NCBI RefSeq assembly: GCF_041537925.1
Contig: NZ_JBGOSH010000004.1
Span: 248,001 to 312,000, forward strand
DNA length: 64,000 nt
Direction: 5' to 3'
Source: Ruegeria_C sp041537925
GTDB taxonomy: Bacteria > Pseudomonadota > Alphaproteobacteria > Rhodobacterales > Rhodobacteraceae
How positions within the stretch are numbered: the stretch's first letter is position 1; every line of letters starts with the position of its first letter. Of the stretch, positions 40,446 to 49,716 are shown in pieces. Both the position numbers and the translations under genes were made by a program. Below the pieces are notes generated by a model. It did not search any database, was not told the origin of the DNA, and worked only from the letters and a program-made list of their open reading frames with translations.

Positions 40446-41050
40446 CGCGACACTCCACACAGGCGCGCCTTGAGCGAGGCCATCAGCGTGTCTGTGTAGC
40501 GGCGCAGAATGGTGGCGTCGTCGGTCAGCCGCGAATATGACCACAGCCCCTGCGCCGAAATCATTGTGTAGCGGGCCAAATCGTCAAGATCGGTGGCGTT
40601 CAGAGAGCCGTCCGGCCCGTTCTCATGGGCCAGCGCCCTGCGAAAGCCGATGAAGAGCCGCGTGCAATGGGCTTCAAGCTTTTCGTGCGTGGCTTCTTCG
40701 GCGGGGTCGATCTGGGTCAGCGTGTTGCCCACAAGGCAGCCGATGCCGACCCCGCCCATCGACTCGAACCCGGTCAGCAGATTGTCGAAATAGGCGCGGA
40801 TGGCGTCGATCCCGGCATCCTCGGCCTCGACCGGAGCGAAAACGGGCGTCACGACACTGTCCTGATAGCGGTCCAGACAGGCATGAAAAAGCTCCTGCTT
40901 GCCGGAGAAATCGCTATATATTCCACCCCGGCTGACCCCTGTTTCCCGCACTAAATCGCCCATGGAAACAGCATGATAGCCGACCCTCCAGAAGGTTTTC
41001 ATGGCATTGTCCACAAGGGCTGCGCGGGAGTATGATCGGGTCCTGGGCAT
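40442..41050 (-). CDS. TetR-family regulator divergent from haloalkane dehalogenase
   Basis: A 202-residue regulator. The helix-turn-helix covers about 10-52 (ALVDNAMKTFWRVGYHAVSMGDLVRETGVSRGGIYSDFSGKQELF region). The C-terminal ligand domain contains CLVGNTLTQ and is of the TetR_C_16/AcrR-like style. I start it at MPRTRSYSR (41050), because the 41 upstream codons cover the operator and the promoter of the divergent gene. The dyad at 41064-41081 lies just upstream. The inducer is likely a halogenated compound or its product; this is inference. Confidence 0.88.
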   Translation of the reverse strand: MPRTRSYSRAALVDNAMKTFWRVGYHAVSMGDLVRETGVSRGGIYSDFSGKQELFHACLDRYQDSVVTPVFAPVEAEDAGIDAIRAYFDNLLTGFESMGGVGIGCLVGNTLTQIDPAEEATHEKLEAHCTRLFIGFRRALAHENGPDGSLNATDLDDLARYTMISAQGLWSYSRLTDDATILRRYTDTLMASLKARLCGVSR

Positions 41051-41063
41051 GTTTCCTCTTGTT

Positions 41064-41081
41064 TTGGAATGTTCGTTCCAA
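41064..41081. promoter_or_regulatory. Inverted repeat between the TetR and haloalkane dehalogenase genes
   Basis: TTGGAATGTTCGTTCCAA: the outer TTGGAA and TTCCAA arms pair perfectly around six central bases. It lies 13 bases before the TetR start and 42 bases before the dehalogenase start. Size and position fit a TetR operator acting on both genes. Binding is inferred. Confidence 0.72.
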
Positions 41082-41123
41082 TAACTTTTCACCGACTCAA
41101 GCGCAAGGGCTGAGGAGAGCATC

Positions 41124-42002
41124 ATGACTACGGGTTTTCGTGACAAAAAGAAATTCGCGACCGTCCACGGCAAGCGGATGGCCTATTTCGAAGAAGGTGA
41201 GGGCGACCCGATCGTGTTTCTGCACGGCAACCCGACCTCGTCCTACCTGTGGCGCAACATCCTGCCGCATCTGACGGGAAAGGGCCGTCTGATCGCGCCC
41301 GACCTGATCGGAATGGGCGATTCCGACAAGCTGGAGGACAGCGGCCCCGACCGCTACACCTATGTGGACCACCGCAAATACCTGTTTGCCCTGCTTGACC
41401 AACTGGGCGTGCGCGAAAACGTGACCCTTGTGCTGCATGACTGGGGATCCGGGCTGGGCTTTCACTGGGCCCATACCCATCCGGAGGCGATCAAGGGCAT
41501 CGCCTTCATGGAAGCCATCGTCGCGCCTGTACCGGGATGGGACAGCTTCCCCGAAGCTGCACGCGACATATTTCAGGCCCTGCGCTCGCCAGCCGGAGAC
41601 GAAATGGTGCTGGAGAAAAACCTGTTCGTCGAGGCGATTCTGCCTGGCTCGATCTTGCGCGATCTGAGTGACGAGGAAATGGCCGAATACCGCCGCCCCT
41701 TTGCCGCTTTCGGCGAGGATCGGCGCCCGACGCTGACTTGGCCACGCCAGATCCCCATTGGGGGTGATCCTGCAGATGTGACCGGAATCGTTGCGAGCTA
41801 CTCCGCCTGGTTGGCACAGACCCCGATCCCGAAACTGTTCGTCAATGCAGAGCCCGGCGCGCTGATCGCGGGACCCGTGCGCGACTATGTCCGGGCCTGG
41901 CCGAACCTGTCCGAGGTGACCGTGGCGGGCAGCCATTTCATTCAGGAAGATTCACCAGATCAGATCGGCAAAGCCATTCGGGATTGGCACGCGGCGCTCT
42001 GA
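41124..42002 (+). CDS. Haloalkane dehalogenase (LinB/DhaA type)
   Basis: A 292-residue alpha/beta hydrolase that replaces halogen by hydroxyl on alkyl halides. The catalytic pentad of the second haloalkane dehalogenase subfamily is present: Asn36 (HGNPTSS), nucleophile Asp106 and halide-binding Trp107 (LHDWGSG), Glu130 (AFMEAIV) and His271 (GSHFIQED). Asp in place of the usual serine nucleophile distinguishes it from esterases. No signal peptide is seen, though some marine members are exported. GAGGAG lies six bases before the ATG. Its regulator is divergent, with an operator between them. The natural substrate is unknown. Confidence 0.94.
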   Translation: MTTGFRDKKKFATVHGKRMAYFEEGEGDPIVFLHGNPTSSYLWRNILPHLTGKGRLIAPDLIGMGDSDKLEDSGPDRYTYVDHRKYLFALLDQLGVRENVTLVLHDWGSGLGFHWAHTHPEAIKGIAFMEAIVAPVPGWDSFPEAARDIFQALRSPAGDEMVLEKNLFVEAILPGSILRDLSDEEMAEYRRPFAAFGEDRRPTLTWPRQIPIGGDPADVTGIVASYSAWLAQTPIPKLFVNAEPGALIAGPVRDYVRAWPNLSEVTVAGSHFIQEDSPDQIGKAIRDWHAAL

Positions 42003-42048
42003 TCCGCGTGCGGTATTTGACTGGGAGGGCGCCGGTCACAGAAGCGAC

Positions 42049-42072
42049 AAAACTTTTCTCGCGTTATTTTTT
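42049..42072. promoter_or_regulatory. Probable LacI-family operator before the regulator gene
   Basis: This 24-base stretch matches 18 positions of the strong palindromic site at 43181-43204, including the CGCG centre and A/T flanks. It stands 56 bases before the lacI-type start. It is less symmetrical, which suits weaker autoregulation. Confidence 0.55.
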
Positions 42073-42127
42073 GCGATATGTTCATCGGCGGGCGGGACGT
42101 ATAGTGTCGCCGTGATGAAGGCTTGGA

Positions 42128-43174
42128 ATGGATGCGCGCGCGATGGGTGGGAACAAGATTCGCAACATGGAAGAATTTGCCGCGCTCAGCGGCATCTCGC
42201 GCCCGACGGTCTCAAAATACTTCAATGATCCCGGCAGTGTCCGTGCCTCGACACGGGCGCGGATCGAGGCCGCGCTGGAAGAGCACGACTATCGCCCCAA
42301 CATCTATGCGGTCAACCAGAACCGCCGCCTGACCAAGAATATCGGCATTGTGGTGCCGTATTTGGCCGACCCGTTTTTTGCCGAAATCGCCCGAAAGATC
42401 GAGCTGCGCTGCATCGAAGCGGGCTGGTCTCCAATTCTCTTCAGTTCGCATGGCGAGAAGGACTTGGAGATCGATATTCTGGACAGTCTGCGCTCGATGA
42501 AGCCAGCCGGTGTGTTGTTTGCCCCGCTCGGGCGTATTTCCGACCGCATCGTGATCGAGAAATTTTGCCGCGATGTGCCGACGATCCTGTTTGACAGCAA
42601 CCTGGACGGCATTGGTGAAGCCTTTGTAGGATCAGACAATTTCAGCTTTGTTTCGCAAAGCGTGGAATATCTGACACGCACGGGAAACCCGCCGATCCTG
42701 TTCGAGATGGTCCGCCCGGCCAACCCCAACGCAAACAAACGCCGGAAGGCCTATGTGTCGATGATGGAGCGGTTGGGATTTGACCCTCAGATTTTTCAGG
42801 CCGAGGGAGACGGCTGGGGATTCGAGGAAATCGGATACAAAGAGGGGCTGCGGTTTCTGGATCAGAAACCGGGTCGGACCGATACCGTGCTGTGCAGCAA
42901 CGACCGGCTTGCGATCGGGTTTCTGTCGGCCTGTTTCGAACGCGGCATACCAGTAGGGCGCGGCGAGACCTGCACCTTGCGCGTGGCGGCACATGACGAT
43001 CATCCGTTTTCGCGGTTCACCTGCCCATCGCTGACAACTGTGGCCCACGATTATGACCAGGTCTCGAACAAGGTCATTGAGATGTTGTTTCAACTGATTG
43101 AAAGCGGTGGACATTTCGAGAGCAGGTCAGAGCACCTCTACCCGGCAAAGCTCGTCCTTCGGTCTTCGGCCTGA
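42128..43174 (+). CDS. LacI-family repressor of the polyol operon
   Basis: A 348-residue regulator. The DNA-binding domain is at about 10-65 (MEEFAALSGISRPTVSKYFNDPG, then hinge RPNIYAVNQNRR). The periplasmic-binding-like domain starts at NIGIVVPYLADPFFAEIARKIE. GATGAAG precedes ATG 42128 by about seven bases. It is upstream of and in line with the smo operon and has matching palindromes before itself and before smoE. In Rhodobacter the smo genes respond to polyols, so sorbitol, mannitol or arabitol is a likely inducer. Confidence 0.92.
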   Translation: MDARAMGGNKIRNMEEFAALSGISRPTVSKYFNDPGSVRASTRARIEAALEEHDYRPNIYAVNQNRRLTKNIGIVVPYLADPFFAEIARKIELRCIEAGWSPILFSSHGEKDLEIDILDSLRSMKPAGVLFAPLGRISDRIVIEKFCRDVPTILFDSNLDGIGEAFVGSDNFSFVSQSVEYLTRTGNPPILFEMVRPANPNANKRRKAYVSMMERLGFDPQIFQAEGDGWGFEEIGYKEGLRFLDQKPGRTDTVLCSNDRLAIGFLSACFERGIPVGRGETCTLRVAAHDDHPFSRFTCPSLTTVAHDYDQVSNKVIEMLFQLIESGGHFESRSEHLYPAKLVLRSSA

Positions 43175-43180
43175 TCGGAT

Positions 43181-43204
43181 AAAAGTTTACGCGCGTAAAG
43201 TTTT
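43181..43204. promoter_or_regulatory. LacI-type operator at the smoE promoter
   Basis: The core TTTACGCGCGTAAA (43186-43199) is a perfect 14-base palindrome with the central CG typical of LacI-family operators. The symmetry extends to 24 bases with one mismatched pair. Just downstream lie TTGACT (43207-43212) and TAGGGT (43231-43236) with an 18-base spacer, a plausible promoter for smoE. The operator adjoins the -35 box. Confidence 0.82.
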
Positions 43205-43268
43205 TGTTGACTCGCCTGCTGAACAGGACGTAGGGTCATACCCAACATCCAACACAGGGAGGAACAGG

Positions 43269-44573
43269 ATGTATCTCAAGGCATCATTGGGTGCGGCAAC
43301 TGCCATGGCGCTTGTCATGGGCTCGGGAGCTATTGCCGACACCATAACCATTGCGACCGTCAACAACGGCGACATGATCCGCATGCAGGGTTACACGGAT
43401 GATTTCACGGCCAAGACCGGCCATGAAGTTGAATGGGTAACGTTGGAAGAGAACGTGCTGCGTCAGCGGGTCACGACCGATATCAGCACCAAGGGCGGCG
43501 CCTTCGATATCATGACTATCGGCATGTACGAAACGCCGATTTGGGGCGCCAATGGCTGGCTGGTTCCGCTTGACGGGCTGTCCGAGGAATACGACGTCGA
43601 TGACATCCTGCCCGCGATGCGCGCCGGGTTGAGCCATGACGGCACGCTCTATGCCGCGCCGTTTTATGGCGAAAGCTCTATGGTGATGTACCGCAAGGAC
43701 CTGATGGAAAAGGCCGGGCTGGAAATGCCCGAGGCCCCGACCTGGGAGTTCATTCGCGAAGCGGCTGCGGCAATGACCGATCGCGACGCCGAGATCAACG
43801 GCATCTGCCTGCGTGGCAAGGCTGGCTGGGGTGAGGGCGGTGCCTTTATCACCGTCACCGGAAACTCGTTTGGCGCCCGCTGGTTCGACGAGGACTGGAA
43901 TGCGCAGTTCGATCAGCCAGAATGGGCTGACGCGCTGAACTTCTTTGTTGGAATGATGTCGGAATCCGGACCTCCGGGCTATGCGACCAACGGGTTCAAC
44001 GAAAATCTGTCGCTGTTCCAGCAGGGCAAATGCGGCATGTGGATCGACGCGACCGTTGCAGCATCCTTCGTGACCAATCCTGACGATTCTACCGTGGCCG
44101 ACAAGGTTGGCTTCGCTTTGGCGCCGAATACCGGTCTGGGCAAAAACGCCAACTGGCTCTGGGCTTGGGCGCTGGCCATCCCGGCTGGGTCGCAGAAAGT
44201 GGATGCGGCGCAAGCGTTTCTAGAATGGGCGACATCGAAAGACTATATCGAACTGGTCGCTGCAAACGAAGGTTGGGCCAATGTGCCTCCGGGTGCCCGG
44301 ACGTCGCTTTATGCAAACCCGGACTATCAGGCCGTGCCGTTTGCCAAGATGACGCTCGACTCGATCAATGCGGCTGACCCGCAGAATCCAACGGTCAAGC
44401 CGGTGCCCTATGTCGGTGTCCAGTTCGTGGCTATCCCCGAGTTTGCTGGGATCGCAACCGAGGTCAGCCAGGAATTCTCGGCTGTCTATGCTGGTCAGCA
44501 GACCGTGGACGAAGCGCTGGCCAAGGCTCAGGCACTGACCAACGACGCCATGGAAGCGGCAGGGTACCGCTAA
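43269..44573 (+). CDS. smoE: Sorbitol/mannitol ABC transporter substrate-binding protein
   Basis: A 434-residue periplasmic binding protein of the family 1 sugar class. The signal peptide (1 to about 23) ends in AIA before DTITIATVNN. The mature protein shows TGHEVEWVTLEENVLRQRVTTDI, GESSMVMYRKDLMEKAG and a C-terminal half like polyol-binding SmoE/MtlE. ACAGG lies before the ATG at 43269; the frame remains open further upstream into the operator region. It is the first and most strongly expected product of the operon. A hairpin after it separates it from smoF. Confidence 0.93.
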   Translation: MYLKASLGAATAMALVMGSGAIADTITIATVNNGDMIRMQGYTDDFTAKTGHEVEWVTLEENVLRQRVTTDISTKGGAFDIMTIGMYETPIWGANGWLVPLDGLSEEYDVDDILPAMRAGLSHDGTLYAAPFYGESSMVMYRKDLMEKAGLEMPEAPTWEFIREAAAAMTDRDAEINGICLRGKAGWGEGGAFITVTGNSFGARWFDEDWNAQFDQPEWADALNFFVGMMSESGPPGYATNGFNENLSLFQQGKCGMWIDATVAASFVTNPDDSTVADKVGFALAPNTGLGKNANWLWAWALAIPAGSQKVDAAQAFLEWATSKDYIELVAANEGWANVPPGARTSLYANPDYQAVPFAKMTLDSINAADPQNPTVKPVPYVGVQFVAIPEFAGIATEVSQEFSAVYAGQQTVDEALAKAQALTNDAMEAAGYR

Positions 44574-44600
44574 GGCGACCGGTCGACCCAAATAAACACG

Positions 44601-44625
44601 CAGAGGGCGCCACGCCCGCCCTCTG
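44601..44625 (+). ncRNA. Intercistronic mRNA hairpin between smoE and smoF
   Basis: CAGAGGGCG (44601-44609) and CGCCCTCTG (44617-44625) form a perfect nine-base stem with a seven-base loop. No T-run follows. It occupies the only long gap (127 bases) in the operon. Such structures after a binding-protein gene stabilise its mRNA and make it more abundant than the permease message, as in malE-malF. It is an RNA element within the transcript, not a separate gene. Confidence 0.7.
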
Positions 44626-44700
44626 CTCCCCCATCCCTTCAAATTCACTGTAAGATTCGCCCGAGGCGGTCCCCTGACCGTCAACAGAGGAGGTGTTTCC

Positions 44701-45579
44701 ATGGCTACGCAGCATTCCAGATCAGCCGCCCGCCTAATGATGGCCCCTGCGGTTGTCCTGCTTCTCGGCTGGATGTTGATCCCGCTTTCAATGACATTGT
44801 TCTTCTCGTTCAAGAAATACCTTCCACTGCGCGGCGACTCGATGGCCAACGGCCTCGAATGGGTCGGCTTCGCAAACTACACGCGGTTCGTCGGCTCCAG
44901 CGCGTTCTGGCCCAGCGTTCAGGCCACGCTGGTCATCGTTGGCGGCGTTCTGGTCATCACGGTGGTTCTGGGCGTCCTGCTGGCGCTCCTGCTCAATCAG
45001 CCGATGTGGGGGCAGGGCGTGGTCCGAATTCTGGTCATTGCCCCGTTCTTTGTCATGCCGACAGTCTCTGCGCTGGTCTGGAAGAACATGTTCATGGACC
45101 CGACCAACGGACTGCTGGCGTATCTTTGGAAGTTTTTCGGTGCCGAACCGATTGCATGGCTCAGCCAGGCCTCTTTGCCCTCGCTGATCATGATCGTGTC
45201 CTGGCAATGGCTGCCTTTTGCAACGCTGATCCTGCTGACCGCGATCCAGTCGCTGGACGGCGAGCAGCTTGAAGCGGCGGAAATGGACGGCGCGCCCTCG
45301 ATCAAGCGTTTCTGGTTCATCGTCCTGCCGCATCTGAGCCGGGCGATCACAATCGTGATCCTGATCCAGACCATCTTTCTGCTGGCGATCTTTGCAGAGA
45401 TCTTTGTCACCACCGGTGGCGCCTTCGGAACCAAGACGCTGTCTTACCTGATCTTCCAGCGCGTGCTGGAAAGCCAGAATGTCGGGCTCGGATCGGCTGG
45501 CGGTGTCTACGCAATCATTCTCGCCAATATCGTTGCCATCTTCCTGATGCGCATCGTCGGCAAGAACCTGGACGCGTGA
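44701..45579 (+). CDS. smoF: Polyol ABC transporter permease, first subunit
   Basis: A 292-residue permease of the MalF type with six helices. The EAA loop is EQLEAAEMDGAPSIKRFWFIVLPHL, with the conserved G at MDGA. GGAGG stands before the ATG. It forms the membrane channel with SmoG. It follows smoE after the hairpin and precedes smoG by 10 bases. Confidence 0.93.
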   Translation: MATQHSRSAARLMMAPAVVLLLGWMLIPLSMTLFFSFKKYLPLRGDSMANGLEWVGFANYTRFVGSSAFWPSVQATLVIVGGVLVITVVLGVLLALLLNQPMWGQGVVRILVIAPFFVMPTVSALVWKNMFMDPTNGLLAYLWKFFGAEPIAWLSQASLPSLIMIVSWQWLPFATLILLTAIQSLDGEQLEAAEMDGAPSIKRFWFIVLPHLSRAITIVILIQTIFLLAIFAEIFVTTGGAFGTKTLSYLIFQRVLESQNVGLGSAGGVYAIILANIVAIFLMRIVGKNLDA

Positions 45580-45589
45580 GGAGGACCCA

Positions 45590-46420
45590 ATGGCACGCTC
45601 TGTTACGCAAAACCGCAAGATCATCAACACCACCGCCGCCTGGGCCGTCGGATTGCTGATCTTCTTCCCGATCCTCTGGACCATCCTCACCAGCTTCAAG
45701 ACCGAAGCGCAGGCCATTTCCGACCCGCCAGTATTCCTGGCCTTTGACTGGACGCTGGAAAACTACGGCGTGGTCATGGAGCGGTCGAATTACATGCGGT
45801 TCCTGTGGAATTCGATCGTCATCGCAGGCGGCTCGACCATCCTCGGGATCATCATCGCGGTGCCTGCCGCCTGGTCGATGGCCTTCGTGCCCTCAAAACG
45901 CACCAAGGACATCCTGCTCTGGATGCTGTCGACCAAGATGCTCCCAGCGGTTGGTGTGCTCTATCCGATCTACCTGCTGTTCATCAAACTGGGGCTTCTG
46001 GATACCAAGTTCGGTCTGACCATCGTGCTGATGCTGATCAACCTGCCGATCATTGTCTGGATGCTTTACACCTACTTCAAGGAAATCCCCGGTGAAATCC
46101 TCGAGGCAGCACGGATGGACGGGGCCAGCCTGAAGGACGAAGTGCTCTATGTGCTGACCCCCATGGCCATCCCCGGCATCGCCTCGACCTTGTTGCTCAA
46201 CGTTATCCTGGCCTGGAACGAAGCCTTCTGGACGCTGAACCTGACCGCGGCAAAGGCGGCCCCGCTTACGGCCTTCATTGCCAGCTATTCCAGCCCCGAA
46301 GGCCTGTTCTACGCCAAGCTCAGCGCGGCCTCGACCATGGCGATTGCACCAATTCTCATCCTTGGCTGGTTCAGCCAGAAACAACTTGTCAGCGGCCTGA
46401 CCTTCGGCGCCGTCAAATAA
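45590..46420 (+). CDS. smoG: Polyol ABC transporter permease, second subunit
   Basis: A 276-residue permease of the MalG type. The EAA loop reads EILEAARMDGASLKDEVLYVLTPM. Helices are at about 15-37, 77-99, 107-128, 142-163, 190-215 and 245-265. The region WTILTSFKTEAQAI near the N-terminus is typical of MalG-like subunits. GAGGACC precedes the start. The ATPase gene follows after 12 bases. Confidence 0.93.
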   Translation: MARSVTQNRKIINTTAAWAVGLLIFFPILWTILTSFKTEAQAISDPPVFLAFDWTLENYGVVMERSNYMRFLWNSIVIAGGSTILGIIIAVPAAWSMAFVPSKRTKDILLWMLSTKMLPAVGVLYPIYLLFIKLGLLDTKFGLTIVLMLINLPIIVWMLYTYFKEIPGEILEAARMDGASLKDEVLYVLTPMAIPGIASTLLLNVILAWNEAFWTLNLTAAKAAPLTAFIASYSSPEGLFYAKLSAASTMAIAPILILGWFSQKQLVSGLTFGAVK

Positions 46421-46432
46421 GGAAACAGACCA

Positions 46433-47433
<1,001 letters not shown>

Positions 47434-47437
<4 letters not shown>

Positions 47438-48201
47438 AACGGCTGGACGGCAAAACGGCATTGATCACCGGCGCGGCCCGAGGCATCGGGCGCGCCTTCG
47501 CCGAGGCCTATCGCGCCGAGGGTGCCAAGGTGGCGATTGCCGATATCGACATCGCCCGCGCCCGCGAAACCGCCGGTGAGATCGGCGCGGTTGCAATCCA
47601 AATGGATGTAACAGATCAGGCCAGCATCGAGGCAGGCGTGGCAGAGGCCGTCGCCCAGTTTGGCCAGATCGACATCCTGATCAACAATGCCGCCGTGTTC
47701 ACCGCCGCACCGATCACAGAAATCACACGCACAGAATTCGCTCGCACCTTTGATATCAATGTCGCGGGCACACTCTTTACGCTGCAGGCCGTCGCCCGAC
47801 ACATGATTGCGCGCGGGCAGGGCGGCAAGATCATCAACATGGCCTCGCAGGCGGGGCGCCGGGGTGAACCTTTGGTGGCCGTCTACTGTGCCACCAAGGC
47901 AGCGGTGATCAGCCTGACGCAATCGGCGGGACTCAACCTTATCGAACATGAGATCAATGTGAACGCCATCGCGCCCGGCGTGGTCGATGGTGAGCATTGG
48001 GACGGTGTGGACGCGTTTTTTGCCCGCTATGAAGGCAAGGCGCCGGGGCAGAAGAAGCGCGAGGTGGCTCAGGCCGTGCCCTATGGCCGGATGGGCGTGG
48101 CAGAAGATCTGACGGGCATGGCGGTATTTCTGGCCAGTTCCGAGGCCGACTATATCGTCAGCCAGTGTTTTAACGTGGATGGCGGGCAATGGATGAGCTG
48201 A
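47434..48201 (+). CDS. smoS: Sorbitol (L-iditol) dehydrogenase, short-chain type
   Basis: A 255-residue NAD-dependent SDR enzyme that oxidises sorbitol (and often galactitol) to the ketose. The cofactor motif TGAARGIG is at 12-19, followed by NNAAV and the catalytic Ser138, Tyr151 and Lys155 (YCATK). Large parts such as GGKIINMASQAGRRGE and AIAPGVVDGEHWDGVDA follow the Rhodobacter sphaeroides SmoS sequence as I know it. It overlaps smoK and, by one base, mtlK. Confidence 0.95.
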
Positions 48202-49691
48202 TGAAAGATACATCTCCCGTGCCCGGGCTGAAACTGGCGACACTTGCCGCCATGCCGGACCATATCGACAGGCCGCACTATGACCGGCGCGACCTCAGCC
48301 CCGGCATCGTCCATATCGGGCTTGGCAATTTCCACCGCGCCCATCAGGCGTGGTTTCTGCACCGGTTGATGCAACTGGGTGAGGCGCTGGATTGGGCGAT
48401 CATCGGCGCGGGCGTGCGGCCTTACGATGCGGCGATGCGCGAGAAGCTGATCGCGCAGGACTGCTTGACGACGCTCCTTGAATTGGCGCCCGAAAGCCGC
48501 GCGGCGGAAATCATCGGTCCGATGGTCGACTACCTGCCGATTGAAGAGGGGAACCAGCCCCTGATCCGGGCCATGGCCGATCCGGCGATCCGGATCGTCT
48601 CGCTGACGGTGACCGAAGGCGGGTATTACATCGACGGTGCAACCGGCGGGTTCGACGCCAGCCATCCAGACATTCAACATGATGCGACCAACCCGGACGC
48701 CCCGAAAACGGCCTTTGGCGCGATCGTTGCAGCGCTGCGCTTGCGCCGCGCCGCAAGCGTGCCGCCCTTCACCGCGCTGAGCTGCGACAACTTGCAGGGC
48801 AACGGCCGGATATTGCGGGGTCTGATCGTGGGACTTGCCCGGATGAACGACCCCGATCTGGCCCTCTGGATCGAGTCCGAGGGGGCCTTTCCGAACTCGA
48901 TGGTCGACTGCATCGTGCCCGCCACCGGCTCCGGCGAACTGGCGCTTGCGCGCGAGATGGGCGTGAGGGATGCCGCGCCGGTCACCCATGAAAACTTCCG
49001 CCAATGGGTGATAGAGGATGCCTTTGCCATGGGCCGCCCCGACTGGGACAAGGCAGGTGCCACCTTTTCAGAGAATGTCCACGCCTATGAGATGATGAAA
49101 ATCCGGGTTCTGAATGCCGGGCATCAGGTGGTCGCAAATGCGGGCGTACTGCTGGGCGTCGAGACCATCGCGAGCTGCCTGTCCCATCCGCTTATCAAGG
49201 GGCTGTTCCGCAAGGTGCAACGCACCGGGATTGCGCCTTATGTCGCCCCGGTTCCCGGCATGACGCCGGAGGTCTATATCGACCTGATCGAACAACGCTT
49301 TGCCAATGATGCTATCCGCGACACCACAAGACGAGTGGCATTTGACGGCTCTTCCCGGCATCCCGGTTTTGTTTTGCCGATCCTGCGCGATGCGCTTACC
49401 GCAGGCGGTTCCATCGACGGGCTGGTACTGGTCGAGGCGCTCTGGGCGCGCATGTGCGCGGGAACATGCGAGGATGGAACGCGGATCGAACCGAACGACC
49501 CCGCATGGGACCGTCTGGTGCCCATTGCCAAACGCGCGAAGGACAGGCCGCAGGTCTGGCTGGAAGAGACCGGGCTTTATGGCTCGCTTGCAACGGATGC
49601 GCGGGTCGTGCGGACCTTTGAGCATTGGCTCACTCTCATTTGGCGGGAGGGTGTGTCAGCGGCTCTCGAAACCTATACCCGGTCCCAATAG
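48201..49691 (+). CDS. mtlK: Mannitol dehydrogenase (long-chain polyol dehydrogenase)
   Basis: A 496-residue NAD-dependent enzyme that oxidises mannitol or arabitol to the ketose. The N-terminal Rossmann part has GIVHIGLGNFHRAHQAWFL. The catalytic K-x4-N-x2-H pattern of the polyol-specific long-chain family is KIRVLNAGH in the second half. I start at ATG 48201, which overlaps the smoS stop as TGATG; an in-frame ATG at 48189 is an alternative. It closes the operon. No fructokinase follows, so the ketose must be phosphorylated by a product encoded elsewhere. Confidence 0.94.
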   Translation: MKDTSPVPGLKLATLAAMPDHIDRPHYDRRDLSPGIVHIGLGNFHRAHQAWFLHRLMQLGEALDWAIIGAGVRPYDAAMREKLIAQDCLTTLLELAPESRAAEIIGPMVDYLPIEEGNQPLIRAMADPAIRIVSLTVTEGGYYIDGATGGFDASHPDIQHDATNPDAPKTAFGAIVAALRLRRAASVPPFTALSCDNLQGNGRILRGLIVGLARMNDPDLALWIESEGAFPNSMVDCIVPATGSGELALAREMGVRDAAPVTHENFRQWVIEDAFAMGRPDWDKAGATFSENVHAYEMMKIRVLNAGHQVVANAGVLLGVETIASCLSHPLIKGLFRKVQRTGIAPYVAPVPGMTPEVYIDLIEQRFANDAIRDTTRRVAFDGSSRHPGFVLPILRDALTAGGSIDGLVLVEALWARMCAGTCEDGTRIEPNDPAWDRLVPIAKRAKDRPQVWLEETGLYGSLATDARVVRTFEHWLTLIWREGVSAALETYTRSQ

Positions 49692-49716
49692 ACTGGTTGA
49701 GGCATGACCATGAGCG

